This document shows, piece by piece, positions 33,806-42,579 of a stretch of 64,000 nucleotides of DNA (the stretch's first letter is position 1; every line of letters begins with the position of its first letter). The DNA is from Pyrinomonas methylaliphatogenes (GTDB taxonomy: Bacteria; Acidobacteriota; Blastocatellia; Pyrinomonadales; Pyrinomonadaceae): the NCBI RefSeq assembly GCF_000820845.2, contig NZ_CBXV010000008.1:480705-544704 (forward strand). Direction: 5' to 3'. The position numbers and the translations under genes were made by a program. The notes below the pieces were generated by a model, which saw only the letters and a program-made list of their open reading frames with translations, was not told the DNA's origin and did no database searches.

Positions 33806-34504
33806 ATGCAGAATCTGAGCTTGCAACCGATATCGCGCGCTGAAGATCTTGCGGCAGAGATCGCCCGCATCGAACGCTTGCTCGATGAACGGCGGCGCGA
33901 ACTCGCCTCGCTGCAAGAGGAGATGCGCGCCTTCCGCACGCTCTACACGCGGATCATCGGAAGTCGGTTGGCGGAGTTGTCCGAAATCGAACGAGCTATC
34001 CGCGAGGCGGAACGCAGGCTCCTCGGCGCGAGCGACGATGGAGAAGATGAAGCGACGAGCGACCCGCCCGAAGCTCAGCCGGAAACGAGGATGAGCTTAC
34101 GCAAAATCTTCTGGACGATCGCCAAGATGTTCCATCCGGATCATGCCGCCAATCCGCAAGAGGCCGCGCGCCGCCACTCGATCATGGCCGAGGCGAGCCG
34201 CGCCTATCGCGAGGGCGATGTCGAGAGCTTGCATTCACTGCTCGCCGATGAACGGTTGCAGTCCTACTGCGCATCGGCTCGACGCAACGAAGCCGATGAT
34301 CCTAAAAGCCGATTGCTCGATCTCAAAGAGGAACTGATCACCATCGAGTTCGGCATCAAGCGGATCAAAGGGGACGCGCTCTACAGGATAAAGCTCAAAG
34401 TCGATGACGCGGCACGACAAGGCCGGGACGCGCTTGCCGAGATGGCCGAAGATCTCGATCGTCAAATCGCCAAAGCGCGGCGGCGTCTCGCCCACCTCTC
34501 CTGA
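33806..34504 (+). CDS. Coiled-coil protein with J-domain-like segment
   Basis: 232 residues. A coiled coil at about residues 8-75 ('AAEIARIERLLDERRRELAS') is followed by an acidic linker. A J-domain-like helical hairpin with the HPD tripeptide comes next ('IFWTIAKMFHPDHAANPQEA', then 'RRHSIMAEASRAYREGDVES'). A second helical segment ends the protein. True J domains activate DnaK through HPD; here only helices II and III are convincing. Probable co-chaperone-like adaptor. It converges with lexA (11 bp between stops). Confidence 0.7.
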   Translation: MQNLSLQPISRAEDLAAEIARIERLLDERRRELASLQEEMRAFRTLYTRIIGSRLAELSEIERAIREAERRLLGASDDGEDEATSDPPEAQPETRMSLRKIFWTIAKMFHPDHAANPQEAARRHSIMAEASRAYREGDVESLHSLLADERLQSYCASARRNEADDPKSRLLDLKEELITIEFGIKRIKGDALYRIKLKVDDAARQGRDALAEMAEDLDRQIAKARRRLAHLS

Positions 34505-34515
34505 GAGCACACGCT

Positions 34516-35136
34516 TTAACTCGCCGAACGCAGCAGACCGCGGAAGATGCCTTGAATCGAAACGCGCACGGCAGGCAAGCGCAGCGGGGTAAGTTGCGAA
34601 TTCGCTGGGCGCAATTCGATCTCGTCCCCGAGACGATAGAATCGCTTCAACGTAACGCGATCGCCATCTATGAGCGCGACGACGATCTCGCCATCGCAAG
34701 CTTCAGTCCGATTCTCGATGATCGCGATATCGCCATCGCAGATGTGCTCGTCGATCATCGAATCGCCGACCACGCGCAAGGCGTAAACGTTCTCGGCGCG
34801 CACGCGCCCTAAGAGGAATCGAGGCACAGGGATCGTCTCAGCGTCGATGATCGCATCCATCGGCAGACCGGCGGCGATGCGACCGAGCAGAGGGATCTCG
34901 CACCATCCATTTGCATCCCCTTCCGCAACCACCCGCAAAATGAATCCGCTGCTTTCGCGCCGGCGCGCGATCAGACCGCGCCGCTCGAGCGCTTGGATGT
35001 GCTTGGCGACGGTCGCTTTCGAGGAGATGCCGAAATGGCGCGCGATCTGCGCATAGGAGGGTTCGTAACCATGCCGCTCGATGAAACCCGCGATGTAGTC
35101 GAGTATCTCCTTCTGTCGGCGCGTTCGCGGTCGCAT
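34516..35136 (-). CDS. lexA: LexA SOS repressor
   Basis: 206 residues. N-terminal winged helix 'RRQKEILDYIAGFIERHGYE' and 'PSYAQIARHFGISSKATVAK'. Self-cleavage site A89-G90 in 'GRIAAGLPM'; catalytic S126 in 'VVGDSMIDEH' and K164 in 'DGDRVTLKRF'. It represses DNA-damage genes and is cleaved with RecA-ssDNA. A promoter TTGACG-N18-TAGAAT lies just upstream. The LexA box of this phylum cannot be stated from the sequence alone. Confidence 0.95.
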   Translation of the reverse strand: MRPRTRRQKEILDYIAGFIERHGYEPSYAQIARHFGISSKATVAKHIQALERRGLIARRRESSGFILRVVAEGDANGWCEIPLLGRIAAGLPMDAIIDAETIPVPRFLLGRVRAENVYALRVVGDSMIDEHICDGDIAIIENRTEACDGEIVVALIDGDRVTLKRFYRLGDEIELRPANSQLTPLRLPAVRVSIQGIFRGLLRSAS

Positions 35137-35157
35137 CGCCTTTGCCCTCGCTGGCGG

Positions 35158-35187
35158 ATTCTAGCCAGTCGCGGCCTCGCGCGTCAA
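35158..35187 (-). promoter_or_regulatory. lexA promoter
   Basis: On the minus strand: -35 TTGACG (35187-35182), 18-nt spacer, -10 TAGAAT (35163-35158). The start codon follows 21 nt after the -10 box. Confidence 0.65.
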
Positions 35188-35252
35188 CGATCGCCCTCCG
35201 AAAAGAGCAGCCCGCGCCCCATTCGTTCTCGCGTTGACGCGATGAGATGAAG

Positions 35253-35271
35253 GATGAGACGATGTCTCATC
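35253..35271. promoter_or_regulatory. Perfect 19-bp palindrome between lexA and a small gene
   Basis: GATGAGAC-gat-GTCTCATC: 8-bp perfect arms around a 3-bp centre, ending 25 bp before the ATG at 35297. Likely an operator; the binding protein is unknown. Confidence 0.55.
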
Positions 35272-35296
35272 GCCAAATGACAGGGGGGGACCGAAG

Positions 35297-35515
35297 ATGG
35301 AGATCGACAAACGTAAAATCAGGACCCAAGAAGAGACCGGAGAAGAAGCGCCCATCGATCAGGTCGAAGGGATCGTCGAAGCGGAGATGGAGCTTCTCGA
35401 GGGGCGCGCCAAAGAGAGCGTCGCTCAAGCTCTGCAGGACGCCGAACTCGAACGCGAGGGGCGCCAATTGCGCGAAGAGGCGGAACGCAAACTGAAGAGA
35501 CGGCGAAACGAATAA
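35297..35515 (+). CDS. Small, highly charged helical protein
   Basis: 72 residues, very rich in E, K and R, with one long predicted helix (VEAEMELLEGRAKESVAQAL, then QDAELEREGRQLREEAERKL). A G-run (GGGGGG) lies about 10-15 bases upstream as a possible ribosome site. No family recognised. Its position behind the 19-bp palindrome and divergent from lexA suggests possible SOS-linked or co-regulated expression, which is inference. Confidence 0.5.
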   Translation: MEIDKRKIRTQEETGEEAPIDQVEGIVEAEMELLEGRAKESVAQALQDAELEREGRQLREEAERKLKRRRNE

Positions 35516-35546
35516 TTAACTCCTCCGCCCATTCCAGCTTCCTCAC

Positions 35547-36173
35547 TTATGAGCCGCCGTCGAGCGCCCGATCTATCGCCTCGCGCAAACGCGCAGGACT
35601 GCGTTCGGGATCGAAGCCGACGAACTTCTTCAGCACACGCCCATCGCGCGTGATGACGAAGGTCTGAGGGATCGAACCATAATCGCCCATGAAAGCGAGC
35701 GCGAAATCCTCATCCGCCCATCCGATCCGATAGTTGATGCCAAACCGCTGCGCGAAATCCCTTAGCTTATGCGCGTTGTCGTTAGCATCTACGGTCAACC
35801 CGATGAACTCCACTCCGCGCGACTTGAGCTCATCGTTCAACGAGACCAGATGCGGGATCTCATCGCGACACGGCGGACACCACGTCGCCCAAAGATCCAA
35901 AACGATGACCTTGCCGGCATAATCGGCCAGACGGATCGTCCCGCCGTCGAGCATCCGGATCTCGGCCTCCATCAATTCAGCCGGCACCGCCGGCAGCGCG
36001 GAATTTGCTCCGTTCGATCCAGCAGTCCTGATCGAAGAGGATGCGCCAACATTCCCCGATTCTTTCACCTCGACCGCGCGGCGCGAGCAAGCGACAACTC
36101 CGCCGATAAGCGCGATCAGCAAGAAGCAAATAGCGCGCTTGACGATCCGTCTTGCAATGGCTTGCTCGCTCAT
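35547..36173 (-). CDS. TlpA/ResA-type thioredoxin, probable lipoprotein
   Basis: The frame opens at 36245; ATG 36173 is favoured because it puts a charged n-region directly before the hydrophobic segment (RAICFLLIALIGGVVAC), giving 208 residues. 'GVVAC' is a possible lipobox. The thioredoxin domain (about residues 70-205) has CxxC in 'LWATWCPPCRDEIPHL', the family insertion 'VEFIGLTVDANDN' and the cis-Pro region 'YGSIPQTFVI'. Periplasmic reductant for cytochrome c maturation or other disulfide targets. Start choice is uncertain. Confidence 0.82.
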   Translation of the reverse strand: MSEQAIARRIVKRAICFLLIALIGGVVACSRRAVEVKESGNVGASSSIRTAGSNGANSALPAVPAELMEAEIRMLDGGTIRLADYAGKVIVLDLWATWCPPCRDEIPHLVSLNDELKSRGVEFIGLTVDANDNAHKLRDFAQRFGINYRIGWADEDFALAFMGDYGSIPQTFVITRDGRVLKKFVGFDPERSPARLREAIDRALDGGS

Positions 36174-36367
36174 CGAAGGTGAAAAACGGCGCTCATCAAC
36201 CTCGGTCGCAAAATCCGAATCCTTCACTTGGCCCATCGATCCCATGAGTCAAGCTAAACGACCGCTCTCCTCCGAGTCAAGCGGAGACGCCAATCGAACC
36301 GACCGCGCAGCCTAAACGCCAGCCGCCGATGCTCCAAACCATGGCAACCCTAAGAGAGCAATTCTCG

Positions 36368-38905
36368 TCACCGATGCCCTTCAAGCCACAGCAACGCTTC
36401 GAGCAAGTAGTAATCGCCGTAGATCAACCGCCCATCGTGCGGGCGCGTCGAAGACCCGTGGCGCAATACGCCAGGCGGAGTGCGATCGTCAGCCGACACG
36501 GGCGTCAAGTAACGATCGATCAAGGACTGCACGATGCGCTCACCTTCGTGCCGATAACGCGCCGCGCGCTCGCGGTCGCCGGTCAGTTCCGAAAGGCGCA
36601 AAAGCGCTCCGGCGATCAACGCGGCAGCCGATGTATCGCGATTGCGAAAATGCACGCCCTCATCGTAGAAGTCGTACCAAGGGACGCCATCTTCCGGCAA
36701 TCGGTCGAGGACGAAAGCGGCGATCCGTTCGGCTGTAGCAAGCAGGCGCGCGTCGCGTGTCTCCGCGTAAGCGACCGTAAACCCATAGAGCCCCCAAGCC
36801 GTGCCGCGTGACCATGAGGTATCGGCGGCGAAACCTTGATGCGTGTGGTTGAAGACCCATTCGCCAGGACGCGCCGCGTTCGCCACTTGAACCCTGATGC
36901 CGTGCGAGTTGAATTCTTGACGGCCATCGCCGGGATTGTAGTGGACCGATTGAATGACAGATCCATCTGGCCGCACCAACCATTGGGCCGAACGGAGCGC
37001 ATGTTTCAGCCCGAGCTCGCGCCATTCGGGATCGCCGGTCTCCCTGCTGGCCCACCACCAGATCTGCAAATTCATCATCGTATCGATGATCGTATCATCG
37101 CCGCCGACCTCCCACGCGGCGACGAGTTCGGTCGTCGGATTGTAAAGCTGCTTCAACCTCTCAGCCGCACGCAACGCTCCCGCGCGATACTTCGGATCTT
37201 TCGTCAACCCGTAAGCGAGGGCGGAGGAATAGAAATTCAAGAAACCGACGTCGTGATTTTGAATCATCTCCCGGCCAAGCAGACGCGCGTTCCACAGCTC
37301 AGCCCAACGCCGATAGCGTTCATCTCTGGTCCAGTCATAAAACTTCCAGAGCAGACCGGTCCAAAAGCCGCCCGTCCAGAAATAACCGTCCTGCCTTCGC
37401 CACTCACCCGTCCAATTGTCGCCTTCGGTGAAGAAGCCTTGTCCGCCGCCGTTTGCGGTCATCTTTCCGATCGGAGCCGCGGCGATGATCGGCTCCCATC
37501 GCTGAGCCGCGCGATCGACCGCTTGGCGCATCAACTCGATCGCTTCACGGTAGGATCTCTTCCGCGCCGGATTGAGCGTATCGGGCGGAGCCGATTGCGG
37601 CGCCGCCGCTTCGGAAAGCAGTCGCCAGGTGGCAGGTTGGCTCAAACGCGCGCCGAGCGCGCGAACGTAGCGCGCGAACTCATCCTGCGTTCTGATCGCG
37701 CGCGCCGGCAGAACGAGCGTCCCTGTCCCATTCCTGTGCGCTGCATCCTCTGCGCGCACCTCCATGCGCTCGGTCTCCTCTTGATCCCAAGCGGCGACTA
37801 CGTACCAGCGCGCCGAACCGCCCTCGAGTTCGAGCGGCAAAAGGTAATTTGCCGAATCGGCAAGCGCCTTCGCGCCGCTCTGCGGCGCGATCAAAGCTAG
37901 ACCCAAGCTCTGGTCCGGTAACGATTCGGTCGCCTCGGCTCCGGGTCGCAACACCTGATGCCCCCACGTAGCGATGACGCGCGCTTGCGCTACGGTCTCC
38001 TCAAACTTCGCCACGCCCTCTTTGAGCGGCAGCCCGGCGACCAACTGGATTCCGGCAACGTTTCTCGCCACGATGCGATGTTCGAACCATCGTTCGCCGG
38101 CCCATTGCGTGATCCGACTCGTCAGATCGATGCGGCGATCGCCGACGCGCCAACCTTTGTAATCAAGTTCGACGATGGCGCGCACCGGTCCAGCGCTGAT
38201 GATGCGCCAACGCCGTTCGACGACATCCGAAACTTTAACCGCTTGGCCGTCAACGAGCGCCCCGACGGCGCCAATTCCGAGCGCATCACCGATCTTGTAG
38301 ATGTCGCGCCCGAACGGCGCCTCCGCGTGATAGTCGTAATCGGGCGCGCCGAATGTTTCCAAATAGAGCCCGGGCCGCCGCTTGCCGAACAGATCGATGG
38401 CGTTCCGCTGATCGAAATAGAGCCGCCATGCGACCAATTCCGATTCCCAACCGATGCCCTCGTACTTTGCGGTGAATTTAGCATGGACGCGCTTCGGGTA
38501 GTCGCTGCGCAAACGCGCGATCGTCGCCTGATCGCCGTAGGCGATGTTGACGATGCGCGTTTGCTGCGCTTTGAGCGGGATCTGAAAGGCGATCTCATCC
38601 GCTTTGCCATCACCATCAAGATCATCCGCCTGCGATGGCAGTTCGATCGTCTGCAGCGTGCGCGCGTCCTCTTCGAGCGTCGCCGCATCGCTCGTCGTGA
38701 TGACGAACGCCCCGGCGTTAAAATCCGGCGCAATTCGTTTCAACGCCGCGACCTCGATGACGATGTTCTCATGTTCGCGCTCACGGTCCGTTTGATTCGC
38801 CACCGCCAGTTTGATGATCTTGACGTGAGAAACGGCGCCGACAAACGGAGCGGCGAGCGCACAGAAGACGAGAGAGCCAAACAAGAGGTGAGTTTTGCGT
38901 CGCAT
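36368..38905 (-). CDS. DUF4861 + glycoside hydrolase family 88/105-like protein (unsaturated uronyl hydrolase)
   Basis: About 845 residues from ATG 38905, which gives a signal peptide ([20 protein letters not shown]); a longer frame starts at 38962. N-terminal half (about 25-440): DUF4861-like beta-rich domain ('[20 protein letters not shown]', '[20 protein letters not shown]'). C-terminal half (about 470-845): (alpha/alpha)6 barrel with GH88 signatures '[20 protein letters not shown]', '[20 protein letters not shown]' and 'WYDFYDEG'. Such enzymes remove 4,5-unsaturated uronate from oligosaccharides left by lyases. It sits directly downstream of kduD, which handles the released sugar acid. 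Confidence 0.87.
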   Translation of the reverse strand: MRRKTHLLFGSLVFCALAAPFVGAVSHVKIIKLAVANQTDREREHENIVIEVAALKRIAPDFNAGAFVITTSDAATLEEDARTLQTIELPSQADDLDGDGKADEIAFQIPLKAQQTRIVNIAYGDQATIARLRSDYPKRVHAKFTAKYEGIGWESELVAWRLYFDQRNAIDLFGKRRPGLYLETFGAPDYDYHAEAPFGRDIYKIGDALGIGAVGALVDGQAVKVSDVVERRWRIISAGPVRAIVELDYKGWRVGDRRIDLTSRITQWAGERWFEHRIVARNVAGIQLVAGLPLKEGVAKFEETVAQARVIATWGHQVLRPGAEATESLPDQSLGLALIAPQSGAKALADSANYLLPLELEGGSARWYVVAAWDQEETERMEVRAEDAAHRNGTGTLVLPARAIRTQDEFARYVRALGARLSQPATWRLLSEAAAPQSAPPDTLNPARKRSYREAIELMRQAVDRAAQRWEPIIAAAPIGKMTANGGGQGFFTEGDNWTGEWRRQDGYFWTGGFWTGLLWKFYDWTRDERYRRWAELWNARLLGREMIQNHDVGFLNFYSSALAYGLTKDPKYRAGALRAAERLKQLYNPTTELVAAWEVGGDDTIIDTMMNLQIWWWASRETGDPEWRELGLKHALRSAQWLVRPDGSVIQSVHYNPGDGRQEFNSHGIRVQVANAARPGEWVFNHTHQGFAADTSWSRGTAWGLYGFTVAYAETRDARLLATAERIAAFVLDRLPEDGVPWYDFYDEGVHFRNRDTSAAALIAGALLRLSELTGDRERAARYRHEGERIVQSLIDRYLTPVSADDRTPPGVLRHGSSTRPHDGRLIYGDYYLLEALLWLEGHR

Positions 38906-38939
38906 GCTTTTGGCAAATTTCGAGCCGAGTCGAAAGATC

Positions 38940-39701
38940 CTATCGCGCCAACCAACCGCCATCCACCACGAGCACGTGACCGTGCATGTAATCGCTCGCC
39001 GCCGAAGCCAAGAAGACCGCAGCGCCAGCTAGATCCGCTGGCTCGCCCCAGCGCCCCGCCGGAATGCGTTCGAGTATCTGACGGCTGCGCACCGGATCTT
39101 CGCGCAGCGCGCGCGTGTTGTCGGTCGCCATATAGCCGGGAGCGATGGCGTTGACGTTTACGCCTTTGGCGGCCCATTCGTTGGCGAGCGCTTTGGTCAG
39201 TTGCGCCACGCCTCCTTTGGCCGCCGCATATGCGGGCACGAGGATGCCGCCTTGAAAAGAGAGGAGACTGGCGATATTGATGATCTTGCCACGCCCGCGC
39301 TCGATCATGTGCCGCCCGGCAAGCTGCGCCAACCGCCACACGCTCGTCAAGTTGATCTCGACCACTTCGCGCCAATCATCTTCCGCATATTCGGTCGCCG
39401 GCGCGCGGCGGATCGTCCCCGCGTTGTTGACGAGGATATCGAGTTGCCCGAATCGCGCAAGCGTCGCTTCGACGAGGCGCTGCGGCGTGGCCCGATCGAG
39501 CATATCGCCGCGCAAAGCCAAACTCGATCTTCCGCGCCGCTCGATCTCAGCGCAGGTCTCTTCGGGCGAATGCGTATTGCCGTGACATGCGACATGCGCG
39601 CCCGCTTCGGCGAGCGCAATGGCGATGGCGGCGCCAAGCCCCCGTGAAGCTCCGGTCACGAGAGCCACCTTGCCATCCAATTTGAAAGCATCGAGGATCA
39701 T
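38940..39701 (-). CDS. kduD: KduD, 2-dehydro-3-deoxy-D-gluconate 5-dehydrogenase
   Basis: 253 residues. Start ATG 39701 is favoured over 39707 by the 9-base distance from GGAG and by the KduD-type beginning [14 protein letters not shown] features: '[11 protein letters not shown]', '[11 protein letters not shown]', catalytic Ser in '[13 protein letters not shown]', Y-x3-K in '[10 protein letters not shown]'. The C-terminal '[16 protein letters not shown]'-type stretch (here [16 protein letters not shown]) and '[13 protein letters not shown]' match E. coli KduD closely from memory. It reduces 5-keto-4-deoxyuronate-derived DKII to KDG with NADH in the cytosol. It lies between a second SDR gene (45 bp) and the GH88 gene. 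Confidence 0.92.
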   Translation of the reverse strand: MILDAFKLDGKVALVTGASRGLGAAIAIALAEAGAHVACHGNTHSPEETCAEIERRGRSSLALRGDMLDRATPQRLVEATLARFGQLDILVNNAGTIRRAPATEYAEDDWREVVEINLTSVWRLAQLAGRHMIERGRGKIINIASLLSFQGGILVPAYAAAKGGVAQLTKALANEWAAKGVNVNAIAPGYMATDNTRALREDPVRSRQILERIPAGRWGEPADLAGAAVFLASAASDYMHGHVLVVDGGWLAR

Positions 39702-39746
39702 CCACATTCTCTCCTTGAGAAGCGTCGCGCTCGTTCCGAGCGATGA

Positions 39747-40523
39747 TCAGTGGTTGACGCCCGAGGCCAAGAACCCGCCATCCACGACGATCACCTCGCC
39801 CGTGATGAAACTAGCCGCATCCGAAGCCAACAATATAGCCGCACCGATCAACTCCTCAACCTGACCGAACCGCCCCATCGGCGTGCGCAAAAGGAATTCG
39901 CGCCCGCGCTCCGTGTTATCGAGGAGGTTCGCGTTGAGCGGCGTGCGAAAGACGCCGGGCGCGATCGCGTTGACGGTGACCCCATACTTAGCCCACTCGA
40001 TGGCCAGCGATTTAGTTAAACTCGCCACCCCGGCTTTGCTCGCCGAATAAGCGGCGACTTCGTACAAAGCGACGAAGGACGAGAGCGAAGCGATGTTGAT
40101 GATGCGCCCGTAACGGCGCTCGATCATGTGCCGCCCGAAGATCTGACAAGCGCGCAGCGTGCCGGTCAGATTCGTATCGATGATCGCGTTCCAATCCTCT
40201 TCCGAAAAGTCTATGGTCGGCGCGCGTTTTGTCCGCCCGGCGCAGTTGACGAGGATCTCGACTTTGCCGAATGCGCCCAAAGCCTCATCCAAAAGCTTCT
40301 GCAAAGAGGCCCGATCCGAAACGTCCGAGGTGAGGCGCAACGTCCGCCGCCCGCGCGCCTCTATCTCGCGCGCCGCCTGCTCGACCTGCTCAGCGCGACG
40401 CGAAGTCGGGATGACGTCTGCGCCCGCTTCAGCCAACCCACGCGCGATCGCTAGACCGATTCCCGAAGTCCCGCCGATGACGACCGCCGTCTTGCCCGTT
40501 AAATCCAGTGGTGCGTATGCCAT
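39747..40523 (-). CDS. SDR oxidoreductase of the uronate locus
   Basis: 258 residues. Classical SDR: 'VIGGTSGIGLAIARGLAEAG', 'ILVNCAGRTKR', Ser in 'IINIASLSSF', Y-x3-K in 'AAYSASKAGVASLTKSLAIE'. The C-terminal '...VVDGGFLASGVNH' is common in gluconate/fructuronate-type SDRs. Substrate likely a keto-uronate or gluconate derivative because it leads the operon with kduD and the GH88 hydrolase; mannonate/fructuronate oxidoreductase activity is one option. First gene of the leftward operon, divergent from the transporter. Confidence 0.85.
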   Translation of the reverse strand: MAYAPLDLTGKTAVVIGGTSGIGLAIARGLAEAGADVIPTSRRAEQVEQAAREIEARGRRTLRLTSDVSDRASLQKLLDEALGAFGKVEILVNCAGRTKRAPTIDFSEEDWNAIIDTNLTGTLRACQIFGRHMIERRYGRIINIASLSSFVALYEVAAYSASKAGVASLTKSLAIEWAKYGVTVNAIAPGVFRTPLNANLLDNTERGREFLLRTPMGRFGQVEELIGAAILLASDAASFITGEVIVVDGGFLASGVNH

Positions 40524-40840
40524 CTTCCAAAATCTCGCTTTAGTTTTATGAAGAGCATTTCGAAATCCGCGATTTTATTCGGAAGCTGGCGGGAAGTCCA
40601 CCCAATTTGTTCAAATATAAGGCAAAACTTCTCCGCGCGAGGTCCGCGGGGCGGCGAATTTGGCCGTCTTTCACCGGATCGATCGACGGGCGAAGGGGCG
40701 ATCAAGATGGCCTTTTCGATTTGAGGTCGGATACCATTGACATTTTGGGAGAAAAGCGAACAAAATTTTCGAACGCTTCGGCGGTCAGTTTCAATCCGCG
40801 CGCGGCACGCGAGCGCGTCTTGAAAGGAGAGTTCGCTTTT
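40524..40840. other. Divergent intergenic control region of the uronate locus, 317 bp
   Basis: It holds the promoter of the transporter gene (40737-40766) and, on the other side, an AT-rich patch (about 40590-40620) that probably carries the SDR-kduD-GH88 promoter. No clear dyad operator was found. An in-frame upstream extension of the transporter exists but lacks a good ribosome site. Confidence 0.55.
40737..40766 (+). promoter_or_regulatory. Promoter of the ExuT-like transporter gene
   Basis: -35 TTGACA (40737-40742), 18-nt spacer, -10 CAAAAT (40761-40766). Confidence 0.55.
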
Positions 40841-42190
40841 ATGGACGAGAAAATGGGCGCGGGCCATTCGGTAGCATCCGCCAAGTCATTAGCGCAACCG
40901 ACGACGAGCGGAGCGGAGGAAGCTCGAACAGAGATCAAAGCGCGCATCGGACATTTCCGTTGGACGATCTGCGCGCTCCTATTTTTTGCCGCCACGATCA
41001 ACTACATCGATCGCCAAGTCATCGGCATCCTCAAGCCAGTTTTGGAGAACGAGTTCAGGTGGACCGAGATCGATTACAGCAACATCGTCTTCTCTTTTCA
41101 ACTCGCCTATGCCATCGGGCTGCTCGGTGTCGGGCGACTGATGGATTGGCTCGGGACGCGGCTCGGCTTCAGTTTGGCTGTCGGCGTGTGGAGCGTTGCT
41201 GCGATGGCGCACGCGCTGGCGCGTTCCGTCCTCGGGTTCAGCGCCGCGCGTTTCGCGCTCGGGTTGGGCGAAGCGGGCAATTTCCCCGCTTCGATCAAGA
41301 CGGTCGCCGAATGGTTCCCGCAACGCGAACGTGCGCTTGCCACGGGCATCTTCAACGCTGGGACGAACGTCGGCGCGCTCGCCACACCGCTGCTTGTCCC
41401 TTGGATCGCTTATCGCTATGGCTGGGAATGGGCTTTCATCCTAACGGGCGCGCTCGGTTTCCTCTGGCTCATCCTCTGGCTGGCGATCTACCATCGCCCG
41501 GAAGAACATCCGCGTCTGTCGAAAGCTGAACTCGCTTACATCCGCAGCGATCCCCCAACGCAGGAGGGGCGCGTCAGCATAGGACGGATCCTCCCGCACA
41601 AACAGACATGGGCTTTCGCGATCGGCAAATTCATGACTGATCCGATCTGGTGGCTATACCTCTTCTGGCTCCCAGACTTCTTTCACAAAACACACGGGCT
41701 CGACCTGAAAAGCTTCGGCCCACCGCTCGCCGCCGTCTACTTGATCGCCGATGCCGGCAGCGTCGGCGGAGGATGGCTCTCTTCGGCGCTGATCAAACGC
41801 GGTTGGACGGTGAACGCTGGCAGAAAGATCGCCATGCTGATCTGCGCGCTGTGCGTCGTCCCGGTGATCTTCGCGCCGCGCGTGACGAGCTTGTGGGCAG
41901 CCGTCGCTTTGGTCGGGTTGGCCGCAGCCGCCCATCAAGGTTGGTCGGCGAACATCTTTACGCTCACTTCGGACATGTTCCCACGGCGCGCCATTGGCAC
42001 GGTCGTCGGTTTCGGCGGGATGGCCGGCGCGATCGGCGGGATGTTGATCGCAAAGGTCGTCGGTTACATCCTCGAGTGGACCGGAAGCTACATCTCCATC
42101 TTCATCATCGCCGGTTCGACCTATCTCGTCGCGCTTCTCATCATTCATCTGCTCGTGCCCAGACTGGAACCGGCCAAGATCGCTGACTGA
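40841..42190 (+). CDS. MFS hexuronate transporter (ExuT/anion:cation symporter type)
   Basis: 449 residues from ATG 40841, chosen for AAAGGAGAG 11-19 bases upstream. Twelve membrane segments; the first loop carries 'INYIDRQVIGILKPVLENEF' and 'DYSNIVFSFQLAYAIGLLG', the signature of the ExuT/GudP branch. 'LGLGEAGNFPASIKTVAEWF' and 'RERALATGIFNAGTNVGALA' are family-typical. It imports uronates (galacturonate/glucuronate or unsaturated uronate) by proton symport. Divergent from the SDR-kduD-GH88 operon, which fits uptake plus catabolism of one substrate. Confidence 0.9.
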   Translation: MDEKMGAGHSVASAKSLAQPTTSGAEEARTEIKARIGHFRWTICALLFFAATINYIDRQVIGILKPVLENEFRWTEIDYSNIVFSFQLAYAIGLLGVGRLMDWLGTRLGFSLAVGVWSVAAMAHALARSVLGFSAARFALGLGEAGNFPASIKTVAEWFPQRERALATGIFNAGTNVGALATPLLVPWIAYRYGWEWAFILTGALGFLWLILWLAIYHRPEEHPRLSKAELAYIRSDPPTQEGRVSIGRILPHKQTWAFAIGKFMTDPIWWLYLFWLPDFFHKTHGLDLKSFGPPLAAVYLIADAGSVGGGWLSSALIKRGWTVNAGRKIAMLICALCVVPVIFAPRVTSLWAAVALVGLAAAAHQGWSANIFTLTSDMFPRRAIGTVVGFGGMAGAIGGMLIAKVVGYILEWTGSYISIFIIAGSTYLVALLIIHLLVPRLEPAKIAD

Positions 42191-42278
42191 TGCGGATCGA
42201 GCGGGTTTGTCGAACCCGCTCGATCGTCGCCGATTCTGGACATCATCCCTCGATGCTATCGCCGCTCCTCTCAACGGC

Positions 42279-42356
42279 CTCACCTGAAGGATCAAGCTGA
42301 AGATCGCCATCAGGTACCCAAGATCGCAACGTCTCACCTAGAGGATCAAGCTGAAG
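42279..42356. repeat. 24-bp direct repeat pair with 30-nt spacer
   Basis: 42279-42302 and 42333-42356 share 22 of 24 bases; both start CTCACCT and end GGATCAAGCTGAAG. The spacer is unrelated. Confidence 0.8.
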
Positions 42357-42441
42357 CGCCTAGACCTCGAACCAATCTTCGGGGCGGGCAGAAGAAAGTT
42401 TCAAAGACTAACAAACCTCTTGCTCAAGATCGGGCGGTTGG

Positions 42442-42450
42442 TGTTATAAT
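42442..42450 (+). promoter_or_regulatory. Extended -10 promoter of the hybrid kinase gene
   Basis: TGTTATAAT: consensus TATAAT at 42445-42450 with an extended-minus-10 TG at 42442-42443. A weak -35 TTGCTC (42420-42425) is 19 nt upstream. The start codon is about 130 nt downstream. Confidence 0.6.
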
Positions 42451-42579
42451 CCGGCTGGCATCTGGGCCACGCGCCCAGCCTGAAGATGATCATTGGGGCC
42501 GGATCTCTTCTTCGCCTTCCAAAGTCCAGGGTTCGTTCCACAACATCCTGATTCCCGGAGTTTTCCAAAGACCTGAAAA

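Larger units (their letters stand above)
42191..42579. other. Intergenic region, 389 bp
   Basis: Holds a direct-repeat pair (42279-42356) and the promoter of the hybrid kinase gene (42442-42450). Shortly after the transporter stop (42197-42225) a GAGCGGGTTtgtcgAACCCGCTC stem with only TCG after it may act as a terminator. No gene seen. Confidence 0.6.

Noticed and set aside
37958-39154. A 398-codon plus-strand frame opposite the GH88 gene and kduD
   Set aside because: Shadow of the opposite-strand genes; no ribosome site or recognisable domain.
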